The notes under the pieces: generated by a model | Told to the model about the DNA's origin: nothing | The model's database searches: none | The model's input: the letters and a program-made list of their open reading frames with translations, nothing else | Shown here: piece after piece, positions 1 through 6,886 of the stretch | Position numbering within the stretch: position 1 is the stretch's first letter | Layout: each line of letters opens with the position of its first letter | Translations under genes and position numbers: made by a program | NCBI GenBank assembly: GCA_913054055.1 | Contig: CAJXIT010000075.1 | Coordinates: forward strand, 1-11,654 | DNA length: 11,654 bases | From: an uncultured Thalassolituus sp. | Lineage (GTDB): Bacteria; Pseudomonadota; Gammaproteobacteria; Pseudomonadales; Oceanobacteraceae | Reading direction: 5' to 3'

Positions 1-675
1 ATGCTTTGGTTAATCGTTTTTATTACAGTTATTGCTTGTATCTTTTTACCACAATTTTGGACACAAAGAATATTAAAAAAATACAGCGTCGATCGCCCTG
101 ACTTTCCCGGTACCGGTGGTGAGCTTGCCATGCACTTGATCAAACAGCACCAGCTGGATGTGCAACTGGAAACCACTGAGCAAGGGGACCATTATGATCC
201 ACAAACCAAAACGGTACGATTAAGCACGGCCAACTTTAATAATAAATCACTAACCGCTGTGGCCACCGCCGCCCACGAAGTTGGGCACGCCATTCAGCAT
301 AAAGAAGGCATGGCCCTTTTATTAATGCGCACACCACTGGCTAAAATGGCTTTTTATGTAGAAAAAGTGGCTCAACTGGCTTTGATTTCAACCCCTATAT
401 TTTTAACTGTATTGCCAGGCGCTGCAAGGATTTCTATGATTATTGCCGTAATCGGCATGATTGCCAGCACCTTAGTTCACCTGGTTACTCTGCCTGTGGA
501 GTTTAATGCCAGCTTTGGTAAAGCGTTACCTATTTTAAAAAATGGTGAGTATTTAAAAGAACAGGACATTAAAGCATCAAGAAGAATTCTATTAGCATGT
601 GCGCTGACTTATGTGTCTGCTGCACTGGCAAGTTTGCTTAATATTTGGCGCTGGCTGAGATTCTTTAGACGTTAA
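1..675 (+). CDS. Membrane zinc metallopeptidase, YugP / Zn_peptidase_2 family
   Basis: A 224-residue protein, about the usual length for YugP-type (PF04298) neutral zinc metallopeptidases. It has an N-terminal membrane segment (about residues 1-18), a soluble part carrying the zinc motif HEVGH at residues 92-96, two or more hydrophobic segments (about 125-165) and a last one (about 195-216). The motif LPVEFNAS around 165-171 holds E167, the likely third zinc ligand of this family. The active site is expected at the membrane face, with a role in membrane-protein or envelope turnover; the substrate is unknown. The window opens exactly on this ATG, so neither RBS nor promoter can be judged. The start is plausible because the membrane segment follows at once. 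The gene ends one base before the stop of the opposing kinase gene, with no terminator between them. Family assignment is firm; function is inferred. Confidence 0.9.
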   Translation: MLWLIVFITVIACIFLPQFWTQRILKKYSVDRPDFPGTGGELAMHLIKQHQLDVQLETTEQGDHYDPQTKTVRLSTANFNNKSLTAVATAAHEVGHAIQHKEGMALLLMRTPLAKMAFYVEKVAQLALISTPIFLTVLPGAARISMIIAVIGMIASTLVHLVTLPVEFNASFGKALPILKNGEYLKEQDIKASRRILLACALTYVSAALASLLNIWRWLRFFRR

Positions 676-676
676 G

Positions 677-2962
677 CTATTTCACATCCATGACCGGAAT
701 GTGCATTTCAAAATGGAGGCCGTTGTCATTATAGGCACGAATCCTTCCATTCAGTAGCTGTATGATAATGTTATGAACTTGATATAGGCCTAACCCTAAT
801 TTTCTATCAATGCCACGACCGGTTGTAAAAAATGGATCAAATATTTGAGGCAAATCCATTTCATCAACCCCTGCCCCATTATCATAAAAATGTATGGTTA
901 ATTCTTTATCAGTAACAGCAAACTCTATCACCACGTTGCCTTGCTTAGAAAATTCAGCGGCATTCATTAACATTTCATTTAACGACCAATAGATACCTTC
1001 AGCAAACGTATTAAAATCTTCAGTGGTTTGGTTATTCACCTTTATGGCTATATTTATTTCATTGAGTTTTGATTGATATTCTAAGCGCTCAACCAAGGTA
1101 TCCAACTCAAGCTTTTCAAGTTGAAAACTCATTTGTTCAACTGATACGTGCTTAAAGCTTTTGATTAAATCCGTTATCCTCAAAAGGCTATCTTCTGATA
1201 ATTTCAATGCTTCACTGCTGGCGCTGATTTTGTCTAAGAATTCAGATTTTGTGAGCGTATTATTTTCCATGGCTTCACGCATGTGTTCCATTATCTCTCT
1301 TGAATAATCACTGCTTGTTCTGACAATACCCAGTGGCGTATTAATTTCATGGGCAATACCAACAACTAGCTGCTGAAGTGATTTCATTTTATTCGTTTCA
1401 GCCTGCTGCCTAAGCTCTTCAGCTTGAACACGGTCCGTAATATCAACAATGGAGCCTTCAAATTGATCGACACCTTCAATGCAAACTTTGTATAAGTTAA
1501 TGGCTAACCACTTTCCATTTTTGGCTTCGATGTCTGTATTTAATTTATAATCAGCCCGTTTAGACTCTTTTCTAAACTGCTCCATGATTTTTTCATCAAA
1601 ATAATTTTCAATATCGGATTCTGTACTTTCGCCTAACAATTCATAGAATGCTGTATTGGCACTTTTTACTTGACCGTCTTCGCATAATACAAAGTTACCT
1701 GTCATAGCACTTTCGTAAAGGCGTTTATATTGTTGAATACTCGCTATGGATTTTTCTCTATGAATGATGGCTTCTTTTTCTGCATCGATTCTGCGGTTTT
1801 GTAAAAACCGAATTCTCACCCCAAGCGCCACTGCAAATAATACAATTTCAAACATACGGGATAATGGGTAGCTATACACCATAAATGTTTGATCCGAGTA
1901 AACCCCTAAAGATTCTAAAACAGTGAGCGCAAATGATAGCGCCGTCATCATGGTGGCAATGGCAAACACCCCTGCATATCGATAACCAGCCACCGTTAGA
2001 AATATGGATACGATCAATGATGAAAGCATAAGCAGCATGGCAAACAGCGTGATCCAAGGGACTATTTCATGGTATTCCATAGATGGGATACCCATTCCCA
2101 ACAACACACCAAAGGCTCCTAGTATCCAGAAATACCATTTAGTTTTTGTTCCAGCTTTATTTAAATTTAAAAAGGTATAACTGAATAGCCAAAAAGCTAA
2201 ACTGCTTAACCAAAAAGAAATGGGCACAGCCCATTCATTAAGGGCCGGATAATTTGGCCAAAGAAATTGAAACCCTGTGCCATCAATGGACAATCGAGAT
2301 GCTAAGCTGGTGGCCACGTAAAATACGTAATGCAGATAAGAGCGAATACCAGTGATAAAATACAACACAAAATTAAACACACTCATAACCAACAAGACAC
2401 CATAATAGATCCCCTGAAAGGTTAGTAACTCGGCTTGTGTGGATTCGAAGTGCTGGCTTTGATGCACTTCTAGAGGAACGCGATAACTGCCTTGTGTTTT
2501 GGTGCGAATGTATATGCTAATCTTTTCTCCCTTTTCGAGAAATCGCGAGGTGACGTTTTCAGGTAAACGCACTTGACGCTGATCAAATGCAATGCGATCA
2601 CCGGAGTTGTATTGCTGGAGAATCTCACCATTTTTAACCCAGTAAAATCTCACATAATCTAACGGCGCATATCTAAGCCATAGATACCATAGGCCCTCGT
2701 GATCTACCTCGAAAGGCACATAAACCCAGTAAGCACTCTGAGAATAACCAAAGCTAGAACGAGAGTCAGACGTGTGGGACCAATCCGAACGAGGGATGTT
2801 TAATACGTCTTGAATCGATAGGGCATTATCAACGTCTTCTAAGTACACCATGCGCTGACTAAGCACGTAGTGCCCTTGGTCTTCCAAGACCATTCGGTAA
2901 TCAGCGTGTACAGAAAAAGATAAAATGATCAGCTGTAAGCTTAAAAACAAGCTATTTTTCAT
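677..2962 (-). CDS. Sensor histidine kinase: 7TMR-DISM sensor, PAS, HisKA, HATPase
   Basis: A 761-residue hybrid-free sensor kinase. Residues 1-20 are a signal peptide ending in VHA. Residues about 25-170 form a periplasmic 7TMR-DISMED2-like beta domain (SAYWVYVPF, LWLRYAPLDYVRFYW). Residues about 178-387 hold a seven-helix 7TMR-DISM membrane domain. A coiled linker and a PAS domain follow (about 408-512), then a HisKA dimerisation domain with the phospho-acceptor H538 in GIAHEINTPLG. The HATPase_c domain carries N-box N667, G1 box DNGAGVD (694-700), F box FDPFFTT (708-714) and G2 box GLGLY (723-727). All catalytic boxes are intact. DISM domains are thought to sense carbohydrates or other periplasmic ligands. 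No receiver domain or response-regulator gene is adjacent, so the partner is unknown. The ATG has a GAGGG Shine-Dalgarno with a 5-nt spacer, buried in a hairpin. pgpA lies 51 bp upstream, possibly co-transcribed. Confidence 0.93.
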   Translation of the reverse strand: MKNSLFLSLQLIILSFSVHADYRMVLEDQGHYVLSQRMVYLEDVDNALSIQDVLNIPRSDWSHTSDSRSSFGYSQSAYWVYVPFEVDHEGLWYLWLRYAPLDYVRFYWVKNGEILQQYNSGDRIAFDQRQVRLPENVTSRFLEKGEKISIYIRTKTQGSYRVPLEVHQSQHFESTQAELLTFQGIYYGVLLVMSVFNFVLYFITGIRSYLHYVFYVATSLASRLSIDGTGFQFLWPNYPALNEWAVPISFWLSSLAFWLFSYTFLNLNKAGTKTKWYFWILGAFGVLLGMGIPSMEYHEIVPWITLFAMLLMLSSLIVSIFLTVAGYRYAGVFAIATMMTALSFALTVLESLGVYSDQTFMVYSYPLSRMFEIVLFAVALGVRIRFLQNRRIDAEKEAIIHREKSIASIQQYKRLYESAMTGNFVLCEDGQVKSANTAFYELLGESTESDIENYFDEKIMEQFRKESKRADYKLNTDIEAKNGKWLAINLYKVCIEGVDQFEGSIVDITDRVQAEELRQQAETNKMKSLQQLVVGIAHEINTPLGIVRTSSDYSREIMEHMREAMENNTLTKSEFLDKISASSEALKLSEDSLLRITDLIKSFKHVSVEQMSFQLEKLELDTLVERLEYQSKLNEINIAIKVNNQTTEDFNTFAEGIYWSLNEMLMNAAEFSKQGNVVIEFAVTDKELTIHFYDNGAGVDEMDLPQIFDPFFTTGRGIDRKLGLGLYQVHNIIIQLLNGRIRAYNDNGLHFEMHIPVMDVK

Positions 2963-2966
2963 AAGA

Positions 2967-2999
2967 GCCCTCGCTGCTTAAAGTCTAGCAGGCAAGGGC
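2967..2999 (-). promoter_or_regulatory. Hairpin sequestering the kinase ribosome binding site
   Basis: On the minus strand the 5' arm (2999 to 2988, GCCCTTGCCTGC) pairs with the 3' arm (2977 to 2967, GCAGCGAGGGC) across a 10-nt loop. This gives eight consecutive pairs including one G-U, one bulged C, then three more pairs. The 3' arm contains GAGGG (2972 to 2968), the only good Shine-Dalgarno for the kinase ATG at 2962. No U-tract follows, so it does not look like an intrinsic terminator. It could lower kinase translation or couple it to traffic from pgpA. The pairing is seen; the regulatory role is inferred. Confidence 0.5.
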
Positions 3000-3013
3000 A
3001 ATATCGATAGGTT

Positions 3014-3520
3014 TTAGGCGAGAAAATTTAGCAGTAAATGCATGCACCCTAGGGCCATCACCCCTGCTAATACATCATCAATCATAATGCCAAAACCGCC
3101 ATGCACGTGTGTATCCAGCCACTTGATTGGCCAAGGCTTTAAAATATCGAAAAAGCGAAACAATGCAAACCCCACAGCCAGCCAAACCCAGTCTTTGGGA
3201 ACCATCAACATGGTAATCCACATGCCGACCCATTCGTCGATGACGATGCCCCCGTGATCGTGCACACCTAAATCTTCCGATGTTTTATGCGCCGCATACA
3301 CACCCACCACAAACGTCACTAAAATCACGACGCTTAACCATAAAGTGGATAAGTCCGCCAATAACCACCAATAGATGGGCAAAGCCGCTATTGTCCCCAT
3401 TGTGCCGGGGGCTTTTGGACTAAGGCCACTGCCTAACCCAAACGCCAACATGTGAATAGGGTTGGTTAAAGAGGGTTTTGCTAACTGCTTGCAGGATGTG
3501 GTGGAGTCTTGTGAAGCCAT
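3014..3520 (-). CDS. pgpA: Phosphatidylglycerophosphatase A
   Basis: A 168-residue inner-membrane phosphatase that dephosphorylates phosphatidylglycerol phosphate to phosphatidylglycerol, the last step of PG synthesis. Family marks are GLGSGLSPKAPGTMGT (28-43), the acidic motif HDHGGIVIDEWVG (87-99), FRFFDILKPWPI (121-132) and IDDVLAG (147-153). These carry the conserved acidic residues expected to bind Mg2+. Three or four hydrophobic segments span the rest. The open frame runs on to 3628, but those 36 extra codons have no PgpA resemblance and reach into the tandem repeat of the neighbouring gene. The ATG at 3520 gives the normal family length and lies about 27 nt below a TATAAT on this strand, though its RBS is weak. 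The nusB-thiL neighbours often seen with pgpA in gammaproteobacteria are absent; the kinase gene follows after 51 bp. Confidence 0.93.
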   Translation of the reverse strand: MASQDSTTSCKQLAKPSLTNPIHMLAFGLGSGLSPKAPGTMGTIAALPIYWWLLADLSTLWLSVVILVTFVVGVYAAHKTSEDLGVHDHGGIVIDEWVGMWITMLMVPKDWVWLAVGFALFRFFDILKPWPIKWLDTHVHGGFGIMIDDVLAGVMALGCMHLLLNFLA

Positions 3521-3553
3521 AAACAATCTGTCGCCAATAAATATTCTGCGGTG

Positions 3554-3559
3554 ATTATA
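3554..3559 (-). promoter_or_regulatory. Candidate -10 box for pgpA
   Basis: The plus-strand ATTATA is a perfect TATAAT on the minus strand. Transcription would begin near 3547, leaving a leader of about 27 nt before the ATG at 3520. I see no convincing -35 at 16-18 bp, so this rests on the -10 and its position. It fits the shorter pgpA start. Confidence 0.35.
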
Positions 3560-3611
3560 CCCAGTATTCGTTTTAAGCCATACCGACAAAAGCAACTTGG
3601 CAGCATGAAGT

Positions 3612-3659
3612 ATGTATAATTGCCCCATGAAAACATTACTTGTGATTGGCTATGAATAA
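3612..3659 (+). other. Mini-ORF 1 of the repeat (15 codons plus stop)
   Basis: Reads MYNCPMKTLLVIGYE then TAA. From its internal ATG at 3627 the peptide is MKTLLVIGYE, matching the glycosyltransferase N-terminus MKTLLVIGYV except for the last residue. It overlaps mini-ORF 2 by 8 bases (ATGAATAA, 3652-3659), an arrangement that could allow translational re-initiation. No Shine-Dalgarno is visible. Translation is unproven; it may be only a duplication relic. Confidence 0.4.
3615..3620 (+). promoter_or_regulatory. Candidate -10 TATAAT just upstream of the first repeated start
   Basis: A consensus TATAAT ends 6 nt before ATG 3627, so transcription would begin at or near that ATG, implying a leaderless or nearly leaderless message. 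Units 2 and 3 carry AATAAT at the same place (3655-3660, 3695-3700), with the first base lost. No good -35 sits 16-18 bp upstream; a TTGGCA at 3597-3602 is only 12 bp away. Tentative. Confidence 0.35.
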
Positions 3660-3699
3660 TTGCCCCGTGAAAACACTGCTGGTTATTGGCTATGAATAA
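3652..3699 (+). other. Mini-ORF 2 of the repeat (15 codons plus stop)
   Basis: Reads MNNCPVKTLLVIGYE then TAA, with the core start changed from ATG to GTG at 3667. Its TAA overlaps the ATG at 3692, which is in frame with the full glycosyltransferase (ATGAATAA at 3692-3699). The three frames therefore form a chain of 8-base stop/start overlaps leading into the real gene. Whether ribosomes use it is unknown. Confidence 0.4.
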
Positions 3700-3706
3700 T
3701 TGTCCC

Positions 3707-4975
3707 ATGAAAACGCTGCTGGTTATTGGCTATGTATGGCCAGAACCCAACTCTAGCGCAGCTGGCAGCCGCATGCTGCAACTTATTAGCAGCATGCAGT
3801 ATGACGGCTATGACGTTACCTATGCCAGCCCAGCCCAGTCCAGTGACCATGCCATTGATTTTGACGCCTTTAACATCCGCCCTGTCAGCATTGAATTAAA
3901 CTGCAGCAGCTTTGATGACTTTATTCAGCAGCTAAACCCAAGTGCGGTTCTATTTGATCGCTACATGATGGAAGAGCAATTTGGCTGGCGCGTTGAAAAA
4001 TTCTGCCCCGAAGCTTTGCGTTTACTGGACACTGAAGACTTACATTGCTTACGCTTTGCCAGACAAGCACTGGCCAAAGGTAATGAAAGTGTCATTCAAG
4101 ATGTGCCCCTTGAGCATCTAATGAGTGATTATGCAAAGCGTGAGATCGCAGCCATTTTACGTTGCGATTTATCCATTATGATCAGTGAATATGAGATGAC
4201 CTTGTTAACCCAAGTGTTTAACGTGCCTTCTCACATATTGGCTTACGTGCCTTTCATGCTTGAGCTAAAACCTAATGACCCATTGCCTACATTTTCTGAG
4301 CGGCAGCACTTTGTTTCCATTGGCAATTTTCGTCACGAGCCAAACTGGGATGCGGTATTGATGTTAAAAAAGCATATTTGGCCGTTAATTCGCAAGCAGC
4401 TACCCAAAGCACAGCTTCATATATATGGGGCATACCCGCCTAAAAAAGCCACTCAACTGCATAACGAAAAGCAGGGTTTTTTGGTAAAGGGTTGGTGTGA
4501 AGACGCGTTTGAAGTGCTACAAAATTCAAAAGTTTTATTGGCCCCGCTGCGGTTTGGTGCCGGCTTAAAAGGCAAGATGCTAGATGCGGCTCAGTGTGGT
4601 TTACCTGCCATCACCACCAGCATTGGGGCAGAAGGTTTGTACGATGAGACAAACATGACAAGCACTCATGAGCAAACCACATGTTTTTCCATCAATGATT
4701 TCAATGAGTTTAGCCAGCAGGCCGTTGTGCTTTATGAAAATGTGGACACTTGGAATACACTGCATGGCAATTGCCAAGGTTGGCTAAAAGCACGTTTTGA
4801 TAAAACCGTTTTTGAGGCGGCTTTATTAAAACAAATCGACAATATTTCGAAGCATTTAACTCAGCATAGATTGAAAAACTTTACTGGTAATATGTTGCGA
4901 CATCATTCAATGAAGTCCACCCAGTACATGTCGCAATGGATTGAAGCTAAGAACAAACTGGTTGATCAAGAATAA
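3707..4975 (+). CDS. GT4-like glycosyltransferase (group 1)
   Basis: A 422-residue GT-B fold glycosyltransferase. The N-terminal Rossmann half begins with MKTLLVIGYVWPEPNSSAAG, typical of sugar transferases that act on surface polysaccharide or protein. The C-terminal half starts near residue 203 (FVSIGNFRHEPNWDA) and carries the nucleotide-sugar region LRFGAGLKGKMLDAAQCGLP (about 281-300). Sugar and acceptor cannot be told from sequence, and no polysaccharide cluster surrounds it. ATG 3707 is chosen because homology-like sequence begins there. ATG 3692 (five residues longer) and TTG 3686 are in frame. None has a Shine-Dalgarno, so translation may be leaderless or coupled to the mini-ORFs. 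The upstream pgpA gene is divergent and the downstream cupin gene is convergent. Confidence 0.85.
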   Translation: MKTLLVIGYVWPEPNSSAAGSRMLQLISSMQYDGYDVTYASPAQSSDHAIDFDAFNIRPVSIELNCSSFDDFIQQLNPSAVLFDRYMMEEQFGWRVEKFCPEALRLLDTEDLHCLRFARQALAKGNESVIQDVPLEHLMSDYAKREIAAILRCDLSIMISEYEMTLLTQVFNVPSHILAYVPFMLELKPNDPLPTFSERQHFVSIGNFRHEPNWDAVLMLKKHIWPLIRKQLPKAQLHIYGAYPPKKATQLHNEKQGFLVKGWCEDAFEVLQNSKVLLAPLRFGAGLKGKMLDAAQCGLPAITTSIGAEGLYDETNMTSTHEQTTCFSINDFNEFSQQAVVLYENVDTWNTLHGNCQGWLKARFDKTVFEAALLKQIDNISKHLTQHRLKNFTGNMLRHHSMKSTQYMSQWIEAKNKLVDQE

Positions 4976-5002
4976 TCTCTCGCTAACTTGATTGATCAAC
5001 CA
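4959..5002. terminator. Inverted repeat between convergent genes, weak terminator candidate
   Basis: TGGTTGATCAA (4959-4969) and TTGATCAACCA (4992-5002) are a perfect 11-bp inverted repeat with a 22-nt spacer. The repeat covers the glycosyltransferase stop and ends 5 bases before the cupin stop. No real T-run follows on either strand, so intrinsic termination would be poor. It may instead protect the 3' ends. Confidence 0.4.
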
Positions 5003-5006
5003 TTTA

Positions 5007-5660
5007 TTAAAGGTGACCCACTTTCACCAAAATAATGGTTTCTTCATCAACAAATGGGAAGTGCTCACTTAAGTGTGGGCTTCGAATCCAAGTGCCTTTG
5101 GGGTAGCTGCCATGCTCGTCTTTAAATTCGCCTTTTAATACCAGAATTTCTTCTCCACCCCAGTGCTTATGAGGCGCAAACCGCTCTCCAGCAGGCCAAT
5201 GAACCAAAGCGACACTTTCACCTTCAAATTGATGTAAAGGCTTTACGGTTAACCCGCCTTGGCCTTGTAACCAAGGTTGTTGTTCCGTATTCAATGCCAG
5301 CTGAGTATCATCCCCTGACTTAAATTGATTAAGCTTTACAAAAAGCGTACACCCCTCTTTGCTAAACGGCCCATGACGTGACCCTGCTGGGTTTCGCAAA
5401 TAACTGCCGGCTGGATAATCGCCATTTTCATCACTGAATACCCCATCAAGTACAAAAATCTCCTCGCCCTTGGGGTGTTCATGGGGGGCAAACTGACTGC
5501 CCGCTGCGTATTTAACAATTGAGGTTACATGGCCACTTTCTGCCGCCTCTCGTTCTAACGGAATACGTTGAACCCCTTTTGCGGGAGAGTCTAGCCAAGG
5601 TTGTTGCTGCGAATCGATCACTACAACTTGACTCATGTCTAAATTAAAATTTTCAATCAC
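5007..5660 (-). CDS. Tandem two-domain ChrR-like cupin protein
   Basis: A 217-residue soluble protein made of two similar cupin domains (about 11-112 and 120-217). Each has the metal motif of ChrR-type cupins. The first is PHEHPKGEEIFVLDG with H60, H62, E66 or E67, and H96 later. The second is PHKHWGGEEILVLKG with H164, H166, E170 or E171, and H200 later. Each domain opens with a QQPWL phrase (19-23, 127-131), showing internal duplication. The family resembles the C-terminal domain of the anti-sigma factor ChrR, but no zinc-binding anti-sigma domain or sigma gene is present, so a metal-dependent enzyme or small-molecule binder is equally possible. The GTG at 5660 is chosen because GAGG lies 8 nt upstream; the ATG at 5636 lacks an RBS. 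It seems to be transcribed alone, as a terminator lies upstream. Confidence 0.82.
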   Translation of the reverse strand: MIENFNLDMSQVVVIDSQQQPWLDSPAKGVQRIPLEREAAESGHVTSIVKYAAGSQFAPHEHPKGEEIFVLDGVFSDENGDYPAGSYLRNPAGSRHGPFSKEGCTLFVKLNQFKSGDDTQLALNTEQQPWLQGQGGLTVKPLHQFEGESVALVHWPAGERFAPHKHWGGEEILVLKGEFKDEHGSYPKGTWIRSPHLSEHFPFVDEETIILVKVGHL

Positions 5661-5764
5661 TGTGATGCCCTCAATATTCGCAAAGTATGACAGATACCTT
5701 AAGAATCATTAGATTTAAAAACGGTACAGACTTTTTCTATATAGCATCAATTTTTCACCCCCAT

Positions 5765-5789
5765 AAAAAAGCCCGCTTAAGCGGGCTTT
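5765..5789 (-). terminator. Intrinsic terminator of the methyltransferase/DUF2156 operon
   Basis: AAAGCCCGC, loop TTAA, GCGGGCTTT (5768-5789) is a perfect 9-bp stem. On the minus strand it is followed by a T-run from the A-tract at 5765-5770. It begins 24 nt past the DUF2156 stop, at the expected place. The plus strand has only a short T stretch after it. Confidence 0.88.
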
Positions 5790-5812
5790 GGGCATGCAAT
5801 CAATATAGCAAT

Positions 5813-6838
5813 TTAGATCACATTACAGATCTTAAACACGCATATAAAATCTTTAGAAGGCATTAAGCTTTTATGCACTGCAAAAGTGGGTTCCTCTACC
5901 CCTCTAAAGCGTGACTTGGTGAAGTCGATGCCTTTAAAGTTATATAGGAAGTTTAAATGTTTAGCTGTAAATTCTAACATCCAACGCAACACTTTTGATT
6001 CAGTGGCTTTTGGCGGGTAGTCCAAAGCCAAAGGCGACAATCCTAAGAATACGTATGGAATGCCTTCCTCTTTGAATTTCTCAAAGGCTTTAGCCATTAG
6101 CATGTAAAAAATACCCTGAGGGAACTTTTCAGATGCACGGCTAATATTTGGTACATAACCAACTACATCGCCATTTTCATAGACGGGATCAAAGAAAATA
6201 AAACCAATCATTTCATCCCCTTGGTATGCAAAAAAGCGACGGGTGCCTTCTTTATAATCCATTTCCATAGGGCGAATTAGAAAGATGATTTCACGGCCTT
6301 TGCATTTACGAGTCTCTAACCAAGAATCGGATAAATTCCGGTAAGCCATATCTCCGTAACTTTCTTTTACGGTTACCCCATCTTTTTCAGCATGGTTAAT
6401 GGCGGTACGAATCACCTGCTTCTTTTTACCCGACAGCTTCCAAGTATTTAAATCAATTAATGTTTCTTTACCAAACTGTGTGGCATAAAAGCCCGTTAGC
6501 TCGTGAATTAAATCTGCAACAGACTTGGTCACCTGAATAAATAATGGTCTTGGGTATTTTGCAATAAACGCGCTTATCATTTGCTCTCGGTCTTCAACTG
6601 CGCATACAGGGTCCCCTAAACAAACAACGCTGCCCCACTGCTTGCGATAAGCAATATAACCAACACCCTCAATATCAAAGTAACGCATTTTTGGCTGTAA
6701 TGCTGAAAACGCCATAGAATGTCGGCCAAACTTTTTCAGGTATTCAACACGCTCTGAAAAAGTAAAAAGGCCACCACCATGACTCGCTTCTGAGTCTTGG
6801 TGTACGTCTTCGCTGATATTGAATTCTGCTTCGTTCAT
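5813..6838 (-). CDS. DUF2156 / LPG_synthase_C protein (stand-alone MprF-type aminoacyltransferase domain)
   Basis: A 341-residue soluble protein matching the catalytic C-terminal domain of MprF lysyl-phosphatidylglycerol synthases (PF09924, dupli-GNAT fold). Visible family features are LGDPVCA (74-80), the segment KKKQVIRTAINHAEKDGV (138-155), FLGLSPLAL (264-272) and the end block YNFKGIDFTKSRF (299-311). In MprF, such a domain moves an aminoacyl group from tRNA to a membrane lipid. The flippase and transmembrane part of MprF is absent, so donor and acceptor are unknown here. The ATG has AGAGGT 8 nt upstream. It follows the methyltransferase by 48 bp and is closed by an intrinsic terminator. 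Homology to the family is convincing; the lipid substrate is inference. Confidence 0.85.
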   Translation of the reverse strand: MNEAEFNISEDVHQDSEASHGGGLFTFSERVEYLKKFGRHSMAFSALQPKMRYFDIEGVGYIAYRKQWGSVVCLGDPVCAVEDREQMISAFIAKYPRPLFIQVTKSVADLIHELTGFYATQFGKETLIDLNTWKLSGKKKQVIRTAINHAEKDGVTVKESYGDMAYRNLSDSWLETRKCKGREIIFLIRPMEMDYKEGTRRFFAYQGDEMIGFIFFDPVYENGDVVGYVPNISRASEKFPQGIFYMLMAKAFEKFKEEGIPYVFLGLSPLALDYPPKATESKVLRWMLEFTAKHLNFLYNFKGIDFTKSRFRGVEEPTFAVHKSLMPSKDFICVFKICNVI

Positions 6839-6886
6839 GTAGTGAGACCTCTAATTTATTATTTTTAAGTAGCTAGAGTCTTGCTG

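Larger units (their letters stand above)
3611..3737 (+). repeat. Three tandem 40-bp units triplicating the glycosyltransferase start
   Basis: Units lie at 3611-3650, 3651-3690 and 3691-3730, with a 7-base partial fourth (TATGTAT, 3731-3737). Each holds a -10-like hexamer, TGCCCC or TGTCCC, a start codon (ATG 3627, GTG 3667, ATG 3707) and codons for KTLLVIG. Units 1 and 2 differ at 6 positions, 2 and 3 at 3, and 1 and 3 at 7. The period of 40 is not a multiple of three, so each unit shifts frame and the first two copies run into TAA. TATGTAT both opens unit 1 and follows unit 3. A founding duplication across a 7-bp direct repeat would explain the boundaries. Confidence 0.95.

Noticed and set aside
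3521..3628. A 36-codon N-terminal extension of pgpA up to the ATG at 3628
   Set aside because: The added residues have no PgpA likeness, would make the protein too long, and arise from the complement of the neighbour's tandem repeat. ATG 3520 fits a TATAAT on this strand.
3481..3708. A 75-codon minus-strand frame across the repeat
   Set aside because: It is the antisense of the tandem repeat and overlaps the start of pgpA in another frame; no coding signs.
3611..3737. CRISPR-like or mobile-element repeat
   Set aside because: The units abut directly without spacers, and each copies the start of the adjacent gene; there are no cas genes or transposase.
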